From assembly GCA_903858385.1 (NCBI GenBank), contig CAIOIN010000035.1, positions 1-8,655 of the forward strand: a stretch of 8,655 nt of DNA. Reading direction: 5' to 3'. The notes beneath the pieces are model-generated. The model was not told the DNA's origin and searched no databases. It saw nothing but the letters and a program-made list of their open reading frames with translations. The translations under genes and the position numbers were made by a program. Each line of letters begins with the position of its first letter. Position 1 is the first letter of the stretch. Origin of the DNA: an uncultured Microcaldota archaeon (GTDB lineage Archaea > Micrarchaeota > Micrarchaeia > Micrarchaeales > Micrarchaeaceae). Of this stretch, positions 1-5,795 are shown in pieces.

Positions 1-1142
1 AGATCGTCTTCGCCACTGACCAGTCCACGAAGGACGTGCTGCGCGGCGGGTATTTCGGCACGCTTGAGAAGGAGAGGCTTATCCTGACTCCCGAAGAGGG
101 ATTGTACCTGATAGATGTCAGGCATGCCTCTTGCAAGTCAGAACAGAACGGCAATGAGATAACGTTCAACGACATAGCGCTGAAGTTCAGTACGAGCGAC
201 AAGTTCATGGCAAGGTATTTCACGTACAAGGACTGGAGAGACCGCGGATTGGTAATAAAGCGGCCTTCCGGGCTCATGGGCGAGGGCGGAAAGGCGCAGC
301 TTAAGAGGTATAACGCCTCTCCGTTGAAGCTCGGCCATATCAATTTCAGCGGGGTCTTCTTCCCCGCGGACATAACGACCATAATCGACGATGAGGAGAA
401 GGGCAAGGGCATTTACATGAATTTCTGGTTCGGGCAGTATGGAACCTACAAGGTCAGCGAACGGGGCAGGCTCAACAAGCTCGACATTTATGAGACTGTT
501 TTCCTTATCGACAAAGGCATCCTGAAGGTCAGGAATTACACGAGAAAGCAGATAGTCGACATCGCCGAGAAGAGAAGGTCGGATTTCCTTAAGCTTTACC
601 AGGTCTATGCGGACTGGCGCAGCAAGGGCTACGTGATAAAGACCGGATTCAAGTTCGGCACGCACTTCAGGGTGTATTTCCCAGGCGCGAAACCGGTCAA
701 GGCAGACGACAATGACGGTTCGTGGATACATTCGAAGCACGTCATACACGTCTTCCCGAGGGATGCGAAGCTGCTCATCTCTGAATGGGCCAGGGCCATC
801 AGGGTAGCACATTCGGTAAGAAAAACGTTCATACTCGCGATACCTGGAAAGAGCAGGAGGAAAGGCCTTGCGATCGACTTCGTGCTTTACCACAGGAAGG
901 GTGCGGGAATAGAGGTACCAACAGACAGCAGGCCTAGATTCGGCATGCTTTCCTTGGGTGAGGAGGAGTACATAGGGGGCAGCGAGCTGTCCGCGATAAT
1001 AAACGAGGCGAAGGAGCAGAAATTGGAGCTGATAATCGCGATAGCGGACAGGGAGACTGCGGTAACTTATTACAAGGTCAGGATGATAGAGCTTGAGGGC
1101 AGCGATTACGAATACTATGAGATTGACTGGATGCAGCCTTAG
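1..1142 (+). CDS. endA: tRNA-splicing endonuclease EndA, three-unit (epsilon-type) chain, 5'-truncated by the window edge
   Basis: EndA cuts pre-tRNA at bulge-helix-bulge (BHB) motifs to release introns. The reading frame is open from base 3, giving at least 379 residues; the GTG at 36 is probably internal, since the residues before it read on smoothly (IVFATDQSTKDV then LRGGYFG). Counting from base 3, an N-terminal unit (about 1-90) lacks catalytic residues. A central unit (about 90-282) holds the signature GFKFGTHFRVY and the expected catalytic Tyr225, His243 and Lys274. A C-terminal structural unit (about 283-370) ends in a YYKVRMIEL-like strand. Ordinary archaeal alpha-type EndA is about 180 residues and the fused two-unit type about 350. 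Three units in about 380-395 residues match the epsilon homodimer described in ARMAN-2, a type known for broad substrate range. Lysines are almost all AAG. Family certain; epsilon class likely. Confidence 0.93.
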   Translation, partial: IVFATDQSTKDVLRGGYFGTLEKERLILTPEEGLYLIDVRHASCKSEQNGNEITFNDIALKFSTSDKFMARYFTYKDWRDRGLVIKRPSGLMGEGGKAQLKRYNASPLKLGHINFSGVFFPADITTIIDDEEKGKGIYMNFWFGQYGTYKVSERGRLNKLDIYETVFLIDKGILKVRNYTRKQIVDIAEKRRSDFLKLYQVYADWRSKGYVIKTGFKFGTHFRVYFPGAKPVKADDNDGSWIHSKHVIHVFPRDAKLLISEWARAIRVAHSVRKTFILAIPGKSRRKGLAIDFVLYHRKGAGIEVPTDSRPRFGMLSLGEEEYIGGSELSAIINEAKEQKLELIIAIADRETAVTYYKVRMIELEGSDYEYYEIDWMQP

Positions 1143-1177
1143 GTGGATTACACCCCAGTGTTAAAAAGCCGATTTTG

Positions 1178-1220
1178 ATAAGATTAGATCAATAATTATC
1201 GTTTTGATCTCTAATCTTAT
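1178..1220. repeat. Inverted repeat between convergent endA and the TPR-like gene
   Basis: The arm at 1178-1187 (ATAAGATTAG) is exactly complementary to 1211-1220, and a further GATC/GAT pairing follows after a 2-nt bulge, leaving an AT-rich loop. The hairpin includes the last codons and the TGA of the minus-strand TPR-like gene. In minus-strand RNA it is followed by a T run (complement of the A run at 1163-1167), so it may act as a 3'-end or termination signal for that gene. On the plus strand no clear T run follows. The symmetry is visible; the role is inferred. Confidence 0.45.
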
Positions 1221-1923
1221 AATTCATAAACGGTACGCCCCGAATTACTACCCCTGGAGAATATGCGGTCGTTTGAGTGCTAGTTCTCATGAGGGAATCA
1301 GCGAGATTATCTATTCCGACTTTACGATAAATCTCCGCCGCGCTTTCGTGATCGCCAACGTGCATTCGGATGTATGCAACTTTTTTCTTCAGCTCCATGT
1401 TTGTCGGGTCCTTCTTCTCCATGGATTCTAGAGTGTCTGCGCATCTTGTTGCTTCTGGTTTGAAGCCTATTGAGAGGTATCCGCGTGCTGCTTCATACGG
1501 GTCTTTGAGTTCCACAACTGGTGCCATCCTTTTTATGCCGTCTGAATCGCACAATTTCTTATACAGATCTAGAGCTTCTTCCGGCTTTTCTGTTTCAAGC
1601 TTCCTTGCGAACTCTTCCGCCTGGGCCGATTGGCCTTCTGTTATACTTAAAAGTCCTGCACGATGGTACATTTTGCCGGTGTCGTACGCCTTCATGGCAT
1701 CCGGTAGGTTGCCCTGTTTCTCGTAGATTTTACCTGCATCTTCAAAAAGCCCGTGCTGCTCGCATTGCATCGCTATCGTCCTGATTTCTGGACTGCGGTC
1801 CCGGTGCATCCAATTTGTCATGCCGTGGTTGTGGATGACCGTCTCGGCTATTGCTTTCGCGGGGCTGGATAGATCATTGACTATTGCATCGAGCGCGGAT
1901 TTGTCGATGTATGCAAGTGCCAT
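1189..1923 (-). CDS. TPR-like helical-repeat protein of unknown function
   Basis: A 244-residue soluble protein with no signal peptide or membrane segment. Much of it reads as paired amphipathic helices of the tetratricopeptide-like type: HGLFEDAGKIYEKQGNLPDA (about 58-77), the following pair to about 125 (EEALDLYKKL), a segment at 142-165 (DPYEAARGYLSIGFKPEA), and VGDHESAAEIYRKVGI (189-204). Such repeats usually form protein-binding scaffolds; no catalytic motif is visible. The N-terminal 50 residues and the Thr/Tyr-rich tail (about 213-244) do not fit the repeat. The ATG at 1923 is supported by a TATA box centred 36 bp upstream and a GTGAT Shine-Dalgarno-like sequence. It is monocistronic and convergent with endA. 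Its promoter-to-start region closely resembles that of the GNAT gene at 2198-3172. I do not recognise a named family. Confidence 0.8.
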   Translation of the reverse strand: MALAYIDKSALDAIVNDLSSPAKAIAETVIHNHGMTNWMHRDRSPEIRTIAMQCEQHGLFEDAGKIYEKQGNLPDAMKAYDTGKMYHRAGLLSITEGQSAQAEEFARKLETEKPEEALDLYKKLCDSDGIKRMAPVVELKDPYEAARGYLSIGFKPEATRCADTLESMEKKDPTNMELKKKVAYIRMHVGDHESAAEIYRKVGIDNLADSLMRTSTQTTAYSPGVVIRGVPFMNYKIRDQNDNY

Positions 1924-1939
1924 TTCATCACAGGAATTA

Positions 1940-1952
1940 ACTAGCGCTTAAC
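1940..1952 (-). promoter_or_regulatory. GCGC-centred box between TATA and start, shared with the GNAT gene at 2198-3172
   Basis: The plus strand reads ACTAGCGCTTAAC (after TTA), an imperfect palindrome around GCGC. The equivalent place upstream of the GNAT gene reads AAATAGCGCCTTACC. The box lies between the TATA box and the predicted transcription start, where a bound repressor would block initiation. The shared sequence is seen; the operator role is inferred. Confidence 0.4.
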
Positions 1953-1955
1953 AGA

Positions 1956-1963
1956 TATTTAAA
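1956..1963 (-). promoter_or_regulatory. TATA box of the TPR-like gene
   Basis: On the minus strand this reads TTTAAATA followed by TCTG, centred 36 bp before the ATG at 1923, as expected for an archaeal TATA box with a short leader. It lies just downstream of the 3' end of the tRNA-Lys gene, so the two transcripts start separately. Confidence 0.7.
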
Positions 1964-1998
1964 GGTCTTGTACGGGTTGGATGAATGACGTAAGCATA

Positions 1999-2106
1999 CG
2001 GATTCGGGGGGATTTTCATGCCTGTTGAGATGACTCAAAAGACAATTTGGACCCCCGACCTACTGGTTAAGAGCCAGCCGCTCTGACCTAACTGAGCTAC
2101 GAATCC
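1999..2106 (-). tRNA. tRNA-Lys(CUU) with a 33-nt intron in the T loop
   Basis: Minus-strand cloverleaf: acceptor GGATTCG (2106-2100) pairs perfectly with CGAATCC (2006-2000). D stem is GCTC/GAGC with GG in the loop; anticodon stem GCTGG/CCAGT with loop CTCTTAA, anticodon CUU; variable loop AGGTC; T stem GGGGG (2056-2052) with CCCCC (2011-2007). The T stem halves are separated by 40 bases instead of 7. Removing 2045-2013 leaves a 7-nt loop TCCAAAT and a 75-nt mature tRNA including discriminator G73 (1999). CCA is not encoded. The T loop has C where U55 is almost universal. A TATA box at 2134-2141 gives the promoter. It decodes AAG, the dominant lysine codon in endA. Confidence 0.9.
2013..2045 (-). 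other. tRNA-Lys intron at 59/60 with bulge-helix-bulge motif
   Basis: In minus-strand RNA the T stem GGGGG/CCCCC is the outer helix. UCCA (54-57) opposite UGAA (2018-2015) is the 4-bp central helix, with U-A, C-G and A-U pairs and one C-A mismatch. AAU bulges lie on both strands. UGUC (2044-2041) with GGCA (2022-2019) is the inner helix, continued by UUGAG/CUCAA (2038-2034 with 2029-2025) capped by UCAU. Cutting after the second bulge nucleotide on each side, the usual EndA geometry, removes exactly 33 nt and joins A59 to U60. The exact cut is ambiguous by a few bases from sequence alone because AAA/AAAA flanks both sides; the BHB geometry decides it. Confidence 0.8.
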
Positions 2107-2133
2107 ATGTTGTTTAATAAGTGTCGCCACCGC

Positions 2134-2141
2134 TTATAAAA
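2134..2141 (-). promoter_or_regulatory. TATA box of tRNA-Lys
   Basis: Minus strand TTTTATAA, centred about 31 bp before the first tRNA base (2106), predicting a start a few bases upstream of the mature 5' end. Confidence 0.65.
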
Positions 2142-2153
2142 CTTTCTGGTGTT

Positions 2154-2197
2154 TTGGCTAACTGCCTTTCCCCTTAAAAGAATAGGGTCAAAGCCAA
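2154..2197. repeat. Nested inverted repeat after the GNAT gene stop
   Basis: TTGGCT (2154-2159) is complementary to AGCCAA (2192-2197), and inside it CCCT (2171-2174) is complementary to AGGG (2184-2187). It directly follows the TAA of the minus-strand GNAT gene, with a T-rich stretch (TTCTTTT in the minus strand) in the inner loop. It may mark the 3' end of that transcript. The stems are short, so chance cannot be excluded. Confidence 0.3.
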
Positions 2198-3172
2198 TTA
2201 AAGACGCCCAGTGTGGTTGAGTTTGCTTATCGCGTTGCCGCCCCACTGCGCCGGACCGTCCGGGCTTTTCGCGAAACGCACGGTCCCGTCTTTGCCCATC
2301 TTTACATCGAGACCTTTGGCCTCCTGTTCGAGGTCGACAAAATTGAAGAACGCTTCCATTCCCATTATTGGATTCCTCTCGTTTGCTGGGGTGTGTTCAT
2401 CCTCTTTTTCTCCAGGAGTCCAGCTCATCACATGAGTGAAACCGTTGGCATTTGCCCATTGTAGACTTTGTCCGAGCATCAATCGGATTAGGGTTCCCGC
2501 TCTGGCGCTGCCGTGAAGTTCAGGAGATATAAACATCTCTGCAGTGTAGAGGGTGTTCTCCGGGCTCGCACCCATATTGTCCATTTTACGAGCAAATATT
2601 TTCTTCGCTGCGTTTGTGGAGTTTTCGATGCATGCCTTCCCCGTGATTATGAACGTTGACCCGAGTATTTCGCCGGTTTCTTTATCGGTTACGAGGGACA
2701 TTACTCCTTTTTGCGATTTGACTAATCCTTCATAGAATTTTGCCGCGTCGTAGTAATATCCTTTGCCATCCTTGTAATTGCTTAACTGCTCTAACACCCA
2801 ATCGTGCATGTCGTTTTGATCTGACGCCCAGACCGATGGGCGTTCATATTTGCTCATTTGGTTTAAGAGCGTTTCTGCCCCTTTGCCGGGATCCTGTTTG
2901 AATAGATTGGTTATTGATGACCTCTCTTCCTTTGACAATTCCAAAAGATACGGGTTCCATGTGGGGGAGAGAAAATATGCACTTGCGTACAAACCTGTGA
3001 AATCGGTGTTTTTGGTTTCCCATTCTTTTGCTTTTTCACCCATGCGGGTGCCGCCAATAAGTGTCACTTCTAGGATTCTGCTGCCGAGTTTTACTTCAGG
3101 TATGTCATAGGTCTTGCCCGTAGTCATGCGTGTATCTACGGTTGCACTTGCTTCTTGCGTTTTAGTTGCCAT
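2198..3172 (-). CDS. Divergent GNAT-family acetyltransferase-like protein, substrate unknown
   Basis: A 324-residue soluble protein. The middle has GNAT-fold order: paired strands GVMSLVTDKETGEILGSTFI (156-175), a strand LYTAEMFISPELHG (208-221) leading into a loop and helix HGSARAGTLIRLMLGQSLQW (220-239) at the acetyl-CoA pyrophosphate-binding position, then strand THVMSWT (246-252). The loop is a poor match to the R/Q-x-x-G-x-G/A motif, so CoA binding is likely but not assured. The first 150 residues have no recognised domain and the last 70 may form another part of the fold. The ATG at 3172 has a GGTG Shine-Dalgarno and a TATA box centred 36 bp upstream; M16 is the only close alternative. 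Single-gene unit between tRNA-Lys and the COG2403 gene. Confidence 0.72.
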   Translation of the reverse strand: MATKTQEASATVDTRMTTGKTYDIPEVKLGSRILEVTLIGGTRMGEKAKEWETKNTDFTGLYASAYFLSPTWNPYLLELSKEERSSITNLFKQDPGKGAETLLNQMSKYERPSVWASDQNDMHDWVLEQLSNYKDGKGYYYDAAKFYEGLVKSQKGVMSLVTDKETGEILGSTFIITGKACIENSTNAAKKIFARKMDNMGASPENTLYTAEMFISPELHGSARAGTLIRLMLGQSLQWANANGFTHVMSWTPGEKEDEHTPANERNPIMGMEAFFNFVDLEQEAKGLDVKMGKDGTVRFAKSPDGPAQWGGNAISKLNHTGRL

Positions 3173-3187
3173 CCCACCACACGAGTA

Positions 3188-3200
3188 AATAGCGCCTTAC
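3188..3200 (-). promoter_or_regulatory. GCGC-centred box upstream of the GNAT gene
   Basis: Plus strand AATAGCGCCTTAC, between the TATA box and the ATG, at nearly the same distance as the similar box in front of the TPR-like gene. Candidate shared operator; inferred from two copies only. Confidence 0.4.
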
Positions 3201-3204
3201 CAGA

Positions 3205-3212
3205 TATTTAAG
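3205..3212 (-). promoter_or_regulatory. TATA box of the GNAT gene at 2198-3172
   Basis: Minus strand reads CTTAAATA followed by TCTGG, centred 36 bp before the ATG at 3172. The core TTAAATATCTG is identical to that of the TPR-like gene. Confidence 0.7.
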
Positions 3213-3240
3213 CTTTACGCTTAGTTCCGCAATTGCACGT

Positions 3241-4566
3241 TTACGTCTTTCTTGCTGCCCGAATGAATTTTGATATTTCCTTGTCAAAATCGCTTCCCAC
3301 GGGCTTCAGTTCGTAGGAGACCTGCACTATGGGCTTGTTGATGTTTATCACGTGCCTCAGGTTTGTGGGTGTGGCTGATATGACGACATCGCATTCTGCT
3401 CTGTTCACTGTTTCTTGGAGATCCTTTATCTCTTTGGGGCTGTAGCCCATGGCTGGCAGCTCCTTGTCCAGCTTGGGATACTTTTTGAATACCTCTTTTA
3501 TGGCGCCTACTGCGTACTTCTTCGCAGATATTATCTCTCCTGCTCCGTATTCCTTTGCCGCGACGCTGCCAGCACCGATTCGCATGCCACCGTGGGTTAT
3601 CGAAGGCCCGTCCTCTATCACAAGCACCTTTTTGCCCTTGATTATTCTCGGATTATCGGGGGTGACTGTCGAGTTGGCGTACATTATCTTTGCTTTTTTG
3701 TTTATCGACTTGAGATCGTCAACTACTGTCTTCACCTCTTTCTTTGTGGCAGAGTTTATTTTATTGATCAGCAGCACATCTGCCATCCTCGCGACGGTTT
3801 CTCCAGGATAATATGTTAGCTCGTCGCCGGATCTGAGAGGATCTGCGACTGTTATCAGTAGATTTGGCTTTATGAACGACGCATCGTTGTTGCCGCCATC
3901 CCAGATTATTATGTCTGCCTCTTTCTCTGCCGCATGCAGTATGTCGGCGTAGTCGACACCGGCAAACACGACCGTTTTGTTCAGAATGTGCGGCTCATAG
4001 TCCTCTCTCTCTTCTATGGTTGTCTTGTACTTGTCGAGATCTTTCAGAGTGGCAAACCGCTCTACTCGCTCGTTTTTTAATATTCCATAGGGCATCGGAT
4101 GTCTTATGGCAACGACTCTAAGACCGGCTTTGCGAATCAAATTAGCCACATATCTTGATGTTTGGCTCTTCCCGCACCCGGTCCTGACGGCACAGACTGC
4201 AATAATGGGTTTTGTTGATTTCAGGTAGGTGTGCTCTGGAGAGACAAGCCAGAAGTCTGCACCATTGGAGTTCACTATGCTCGCCTTATGCATCACTTCC
4301 ACATCTGGAAGATCGCTGTAGGCCTGTATGCAGATGTCGACGTCAAACTTCTTTATCAGTTTTGGCAGCTCCGATTCGTCGTATATCTTTATCCCTTTGG
4401 GATAGAGCTTGCCTGCAAGCTCTTTGGGGTACATTCTGTCGCTTATGTATGGGATTTGGTTTGCGGTGAAAGCGACAACCTCGTAATCTTTGTTGTTCCT
4501 GAACAGCACGTTAAAGTTGTGAAAGTCACGTCCTGCTGCCCCGATTATGATTACTTTTTTGCCCAT
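3241..4566 (-). CDS. COG2403-type P-loop protein, cyclic 2,3-diphosphoglycerate synthetase-like
   Basis: A 441-residue cytosolic protein, near the usual length for the family often annotated as GTPase or cyclic 2,3-diphosphoglycerate synthetase. The N-terminal part is Rossmann-like (VIIIGAAGRDFHNFN, 5-19). A Walker A loop RTGCGKSQTSRY (128-139) is followed by WDGGNND (222-228) and NKIN (268-271), the last resembling a nucleotide-specificity motif. A conserved EDGPSITHGGM segment (318-328) follows. The true synthetase closes 2,3-bisphosphoglycerate to a cyclic anhydride using ATP in some thermophilic methanogens; many homologues lie in organisms not known to make it, so the substrate is open. 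I chose ATG 4566 over a 21-codon longer frame because the TATA box (4601-4608) lies inside that extension and a GGTG Shine-Dalgarno precedes 4566. The AmrS-like gene ends 49 bp upstream on the same strand. Confidence 0.85.
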   Translation of the reverse strand: MGKKVIIIGAAGRDFHNFNVLFRNNKDYEVVAFTANQIPYISDRMYPKELAGKLYPKGIKIYDESELPKLIKKFDVDICIQAYSDLPDVEVMHKASIVNSNGADFWLVSPEHTYLKSTKPIIAVCAVRTGCGKSQTSRYVANLIRKAGLRVVAIRHPMPYGILKNERVERFATLKDLDKYKTTIEEREDYEPHILNKTVVFAGVDYADILHAAEKEADIIIWDGGNNDASFIKPNLLITVADPLRSGDELTYYPGETVARMADVLLINKINSATKKEVKTVVDDLKSINKKAKIMYANSTVTPDNPRIIKGKKVLVIEDGPSITHGGMRIGAGSVAAKEYGAGEIISAKKYAVGAIKEVFKKYPKLDKELPAMGYSPKEIKDLQETVNRAECDVVISATPTNLRHVININKPIVQVSYELKPVGSDFDKEISKFIRAARKT

Positions 4567-4600
4567 TGCAACACCAGCAGTATCAAAATGGGTTGAAAAG

Positions 4601-4608
4601 TTTAATAC
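4601..4608 (-). promoter_or_regulatory. TATA box of the COG2403-type gene
   Basis: Minus strand GTATTAAA, centred 38 bp before the ATG at 4566 and just after the stop codon of the radical SAM gene. It gives this gene its own promoter even though the spacing would also allow read-through. Confidence 0.6.
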
Positions 4609-4615
4609 ACTACCG

Positions 4616-5641
4616 TTACTGCAGTGCAATTAGGTTTCCGTTGGGCTTCCCTATGATGGGTATGGCAGTTTTGCAGGATTTGCATGCGTTGTTTTTGCCT
4701 AGTGCCCAACCCGCAGTGTAAAGCCCGCGCCGTTCTATTGCAAGCTTGCCGCATTTCGGGCAATAAGTATTCTCGAAGGGATTGCTCGGCACGTTGCCAA
4801 TGTACACATAGTTTAATCCGTTCTCTTTTGCCACGTCGTAGTGCTCCTTTAGCGAATCGAATGAAGTTTCCGGATAATCGGTCATCTTGTAGTCGGGATG
4901 GAACCTGGTGAACTGTATTGGTGTGTCCGGTCCAAGGTTGTCGCAGATCCATTTTGTCAATTCGTTACATGCAGCCAATGAGTCTCCTACCGTCGGTATT
5001 ATTAGGTCTGTTATCTCTATGTGGATGCCTTGCTTCTTCATCTCGATCAATGCTTCTTTGATCAGGTCGCTCGAAGATATTGCAGAGAATTTGCTTACAA
5101 ACTCTTTTTCGCCATTGCCCTTGAAGTCAACTACAACCGCGTCTATGAGGCCTTTCATCGCCTGCACCACCTCTTTTGTCATGTAACCGTTCGTCACAAA
5201 GACATTGTACAACCCCTTCTTATGGGCCAGCTTCGCCACTTCAAGAGCATATTCGATGAATATTGTCGGTTCGTTGTAGGTGTACGCGATGCCCTGCGTC
5301 CCACTCTCGATTGCAAGCTCCACGACCTGTTTTGGAGGCACTTCGGCACCTCTGCCGCCGCTTTCCTTTGACATCTCGGGGTTCTGGCAGAACAGGCATG
5401 CAAGATTGCACGATGTTGTGCCTATGCTGAACACCTCGCTACCTGGCATGAAATGGTTGAACGGCTTCTTCTCTATCGGGTCTATCTGCATAGCCTCAAG
5501 CTTGCCGTAGTTTGCAAGATGAAGCTTGCCGCCCTTGTTCTGTCTTACAACGCAGAAACCGTGCGATCCTTCTGGTATCTGGCACCGTCTAGCGCAGGCA
5601 AAGCAGGAAACCTTGCCGTCGTCGAGGCGGTTCCAGAGCAT
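4616..5641 (-). CDS. amrS: AmmeMemoRadiSam-system radical SAM enzyme (AmrS-like)
   Basis: A 341-residue member of the PflA-like radical SAM group (COG1180). The [4Fe-4S] site is CNLACLFC (Cys78, Cys82, Cys85; CX3CX2C), following FSIGTTS. It starts with a cysteine cluster (C13, C16, C20, C30) typical of AmrS and ends with a zinc-ribbon-like pair (C294/C297 and C320/C323). YTYNEPTIFIEYA (120-132) and VDFKGNG (171-177) are family hallmarks. In this system the enzyme is associated with Memo and AMMECR1 proteins; neither is in this window and the reaction is not firmly known. The frame runs up to 5695, but that start would lie upstream of the TATA box at 5685-5692. ATG 5641 has a GGGGGA Shine-Dalgarno and the usual length, so I start there. 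Divergent from the GNAT gene at 5796. Confidence 0.9.
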   Translation of the reverse strand: MLWNRLDDGKVSCFACARRCQIPEGSHGFCVVRQNKGGKLHLANYGKLEAMQIDPIEKKPFNHFMPGSEVFSIGTTSCNLACLFCQNPEMSKESGGRGAEVPPKQVVELAIESGTQGIAYTYNEPTIFIEYALEVAKLAHKKGLYNVFVTNGYMTKEVVQAMKGLIDAVVVDFKGNGEKEFVSKFSAISSSDLIKEALIEMKKQGIHIEITDLIIPTVGDSLAACNELTKWICDNLGPDTPIQFTRFHPDYKMTDYPETSFDSLKEHYDVAKENGLNYVYIGNVPSNPFENTYCPKCGKLAIERRGLYTAGWALGKNNACKSCKTAIPIIGKPNGNLIALQ

Positions 5642-5684
5642 TATTCCCCCTTTCTTTTCCACAATAGCGTTATGGCTGAGGAGA

Positions 5685-5692
5685 TATTTATG
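5685..5692 (-). promoter_or_regulatory. TATA box of the AmrS-like gene
   Basis: Minus strand CATAAATA followed by TCTCC, centred about 47 bp before ATG 5641, predicting a leader near 20 nt that contains the GGGGGA ribosome-binding site. The AAATATCT core recurs at the TPR-like and first GNAT genes. Confidence 0.65.
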
Positions 5693-5716
5693 CATTTTTA
5701 GGGGAACATCGATATG

Positions 5717-5743
5717 TGTGAGCCTATTTTGGATGTGAGCCTA
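5717..5743. repeat. 10-bp direct repeat TGTGAGCCTA, two copies 17 bp apart
   Basis: Exact copies at 5717-5726 and 5734-5743 in the divergent promoter region between the AmrS-like gene and the second GNAT gene. The pair sits about 45-80 bp from both predicted transcription starts, upstream of both TATA boxes, where an activator site would be expected. The repeat is seen; the role is inferred. Confidence 0.5.
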
Positions 5744-5758
5744 AAACAATCCCGATAG

Positions 5759-5768
5759 TTTTAAGTAT
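5759..5768 (+). promoter_or_regulatory. TATA box of the GNAT gene at 5796
   Basis: TTTTAAGTAT, centred about 33 bp before ATG 5796. It overlaps the TTG at 5769, which rules out that codon as a start. A transcription start near 5789 would leave almost no leader. Confidence 0.6.
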
Positions 5769-5795
5769 TTGGATAAAGTGAGGGGTGATGATGAT

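Noticed and set aside
138..893. Long antisense open frame (251 codons) opposite endA
   Set aside because: The plus strand is clearly EndA with its catalytic motifs. The opposite frame is rich in Arg, Leu and Val from mirrored codon bias and matches nothing I recognise.
1999..2106. tRNA-Lys locus as a pseudogene or tRNA fragment
   Set aside because: All stems pair perfectly once the T-loop insert is removed, and the insert forms a proper BHB motif, so an intron is the better explanation.
4567..4629. 21-codon N-terminal extension of the COG2403-type protein
   Set aside because: The extension contains the TATA box for the gene, and the Rossmann-like start begins right at the ATG at 4566, which has a GGTG site.
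4602..4952. Minus-strand 116-codon frame overlapping the 3' part of the AmrS-like gene
   Set aside because: It is a shifted frame of the same DNA as the AmrS zinc-ribbon region, with no family features and no start signals.
5642..5695. 18-codon N-terminal extension of the AmrS-like protein
   Set aside because: Its ATG lies upstream of the TATA box at 5685-5692, while ATG 5641 has a strong GGGGGA site and gives normal family length.
5769..5795. TTG start for the second GNAT protein
   Set aside because: The TTG overlaps the TATA element, and the following residues are just the translated GGTGATGAT ribosome-binding region.
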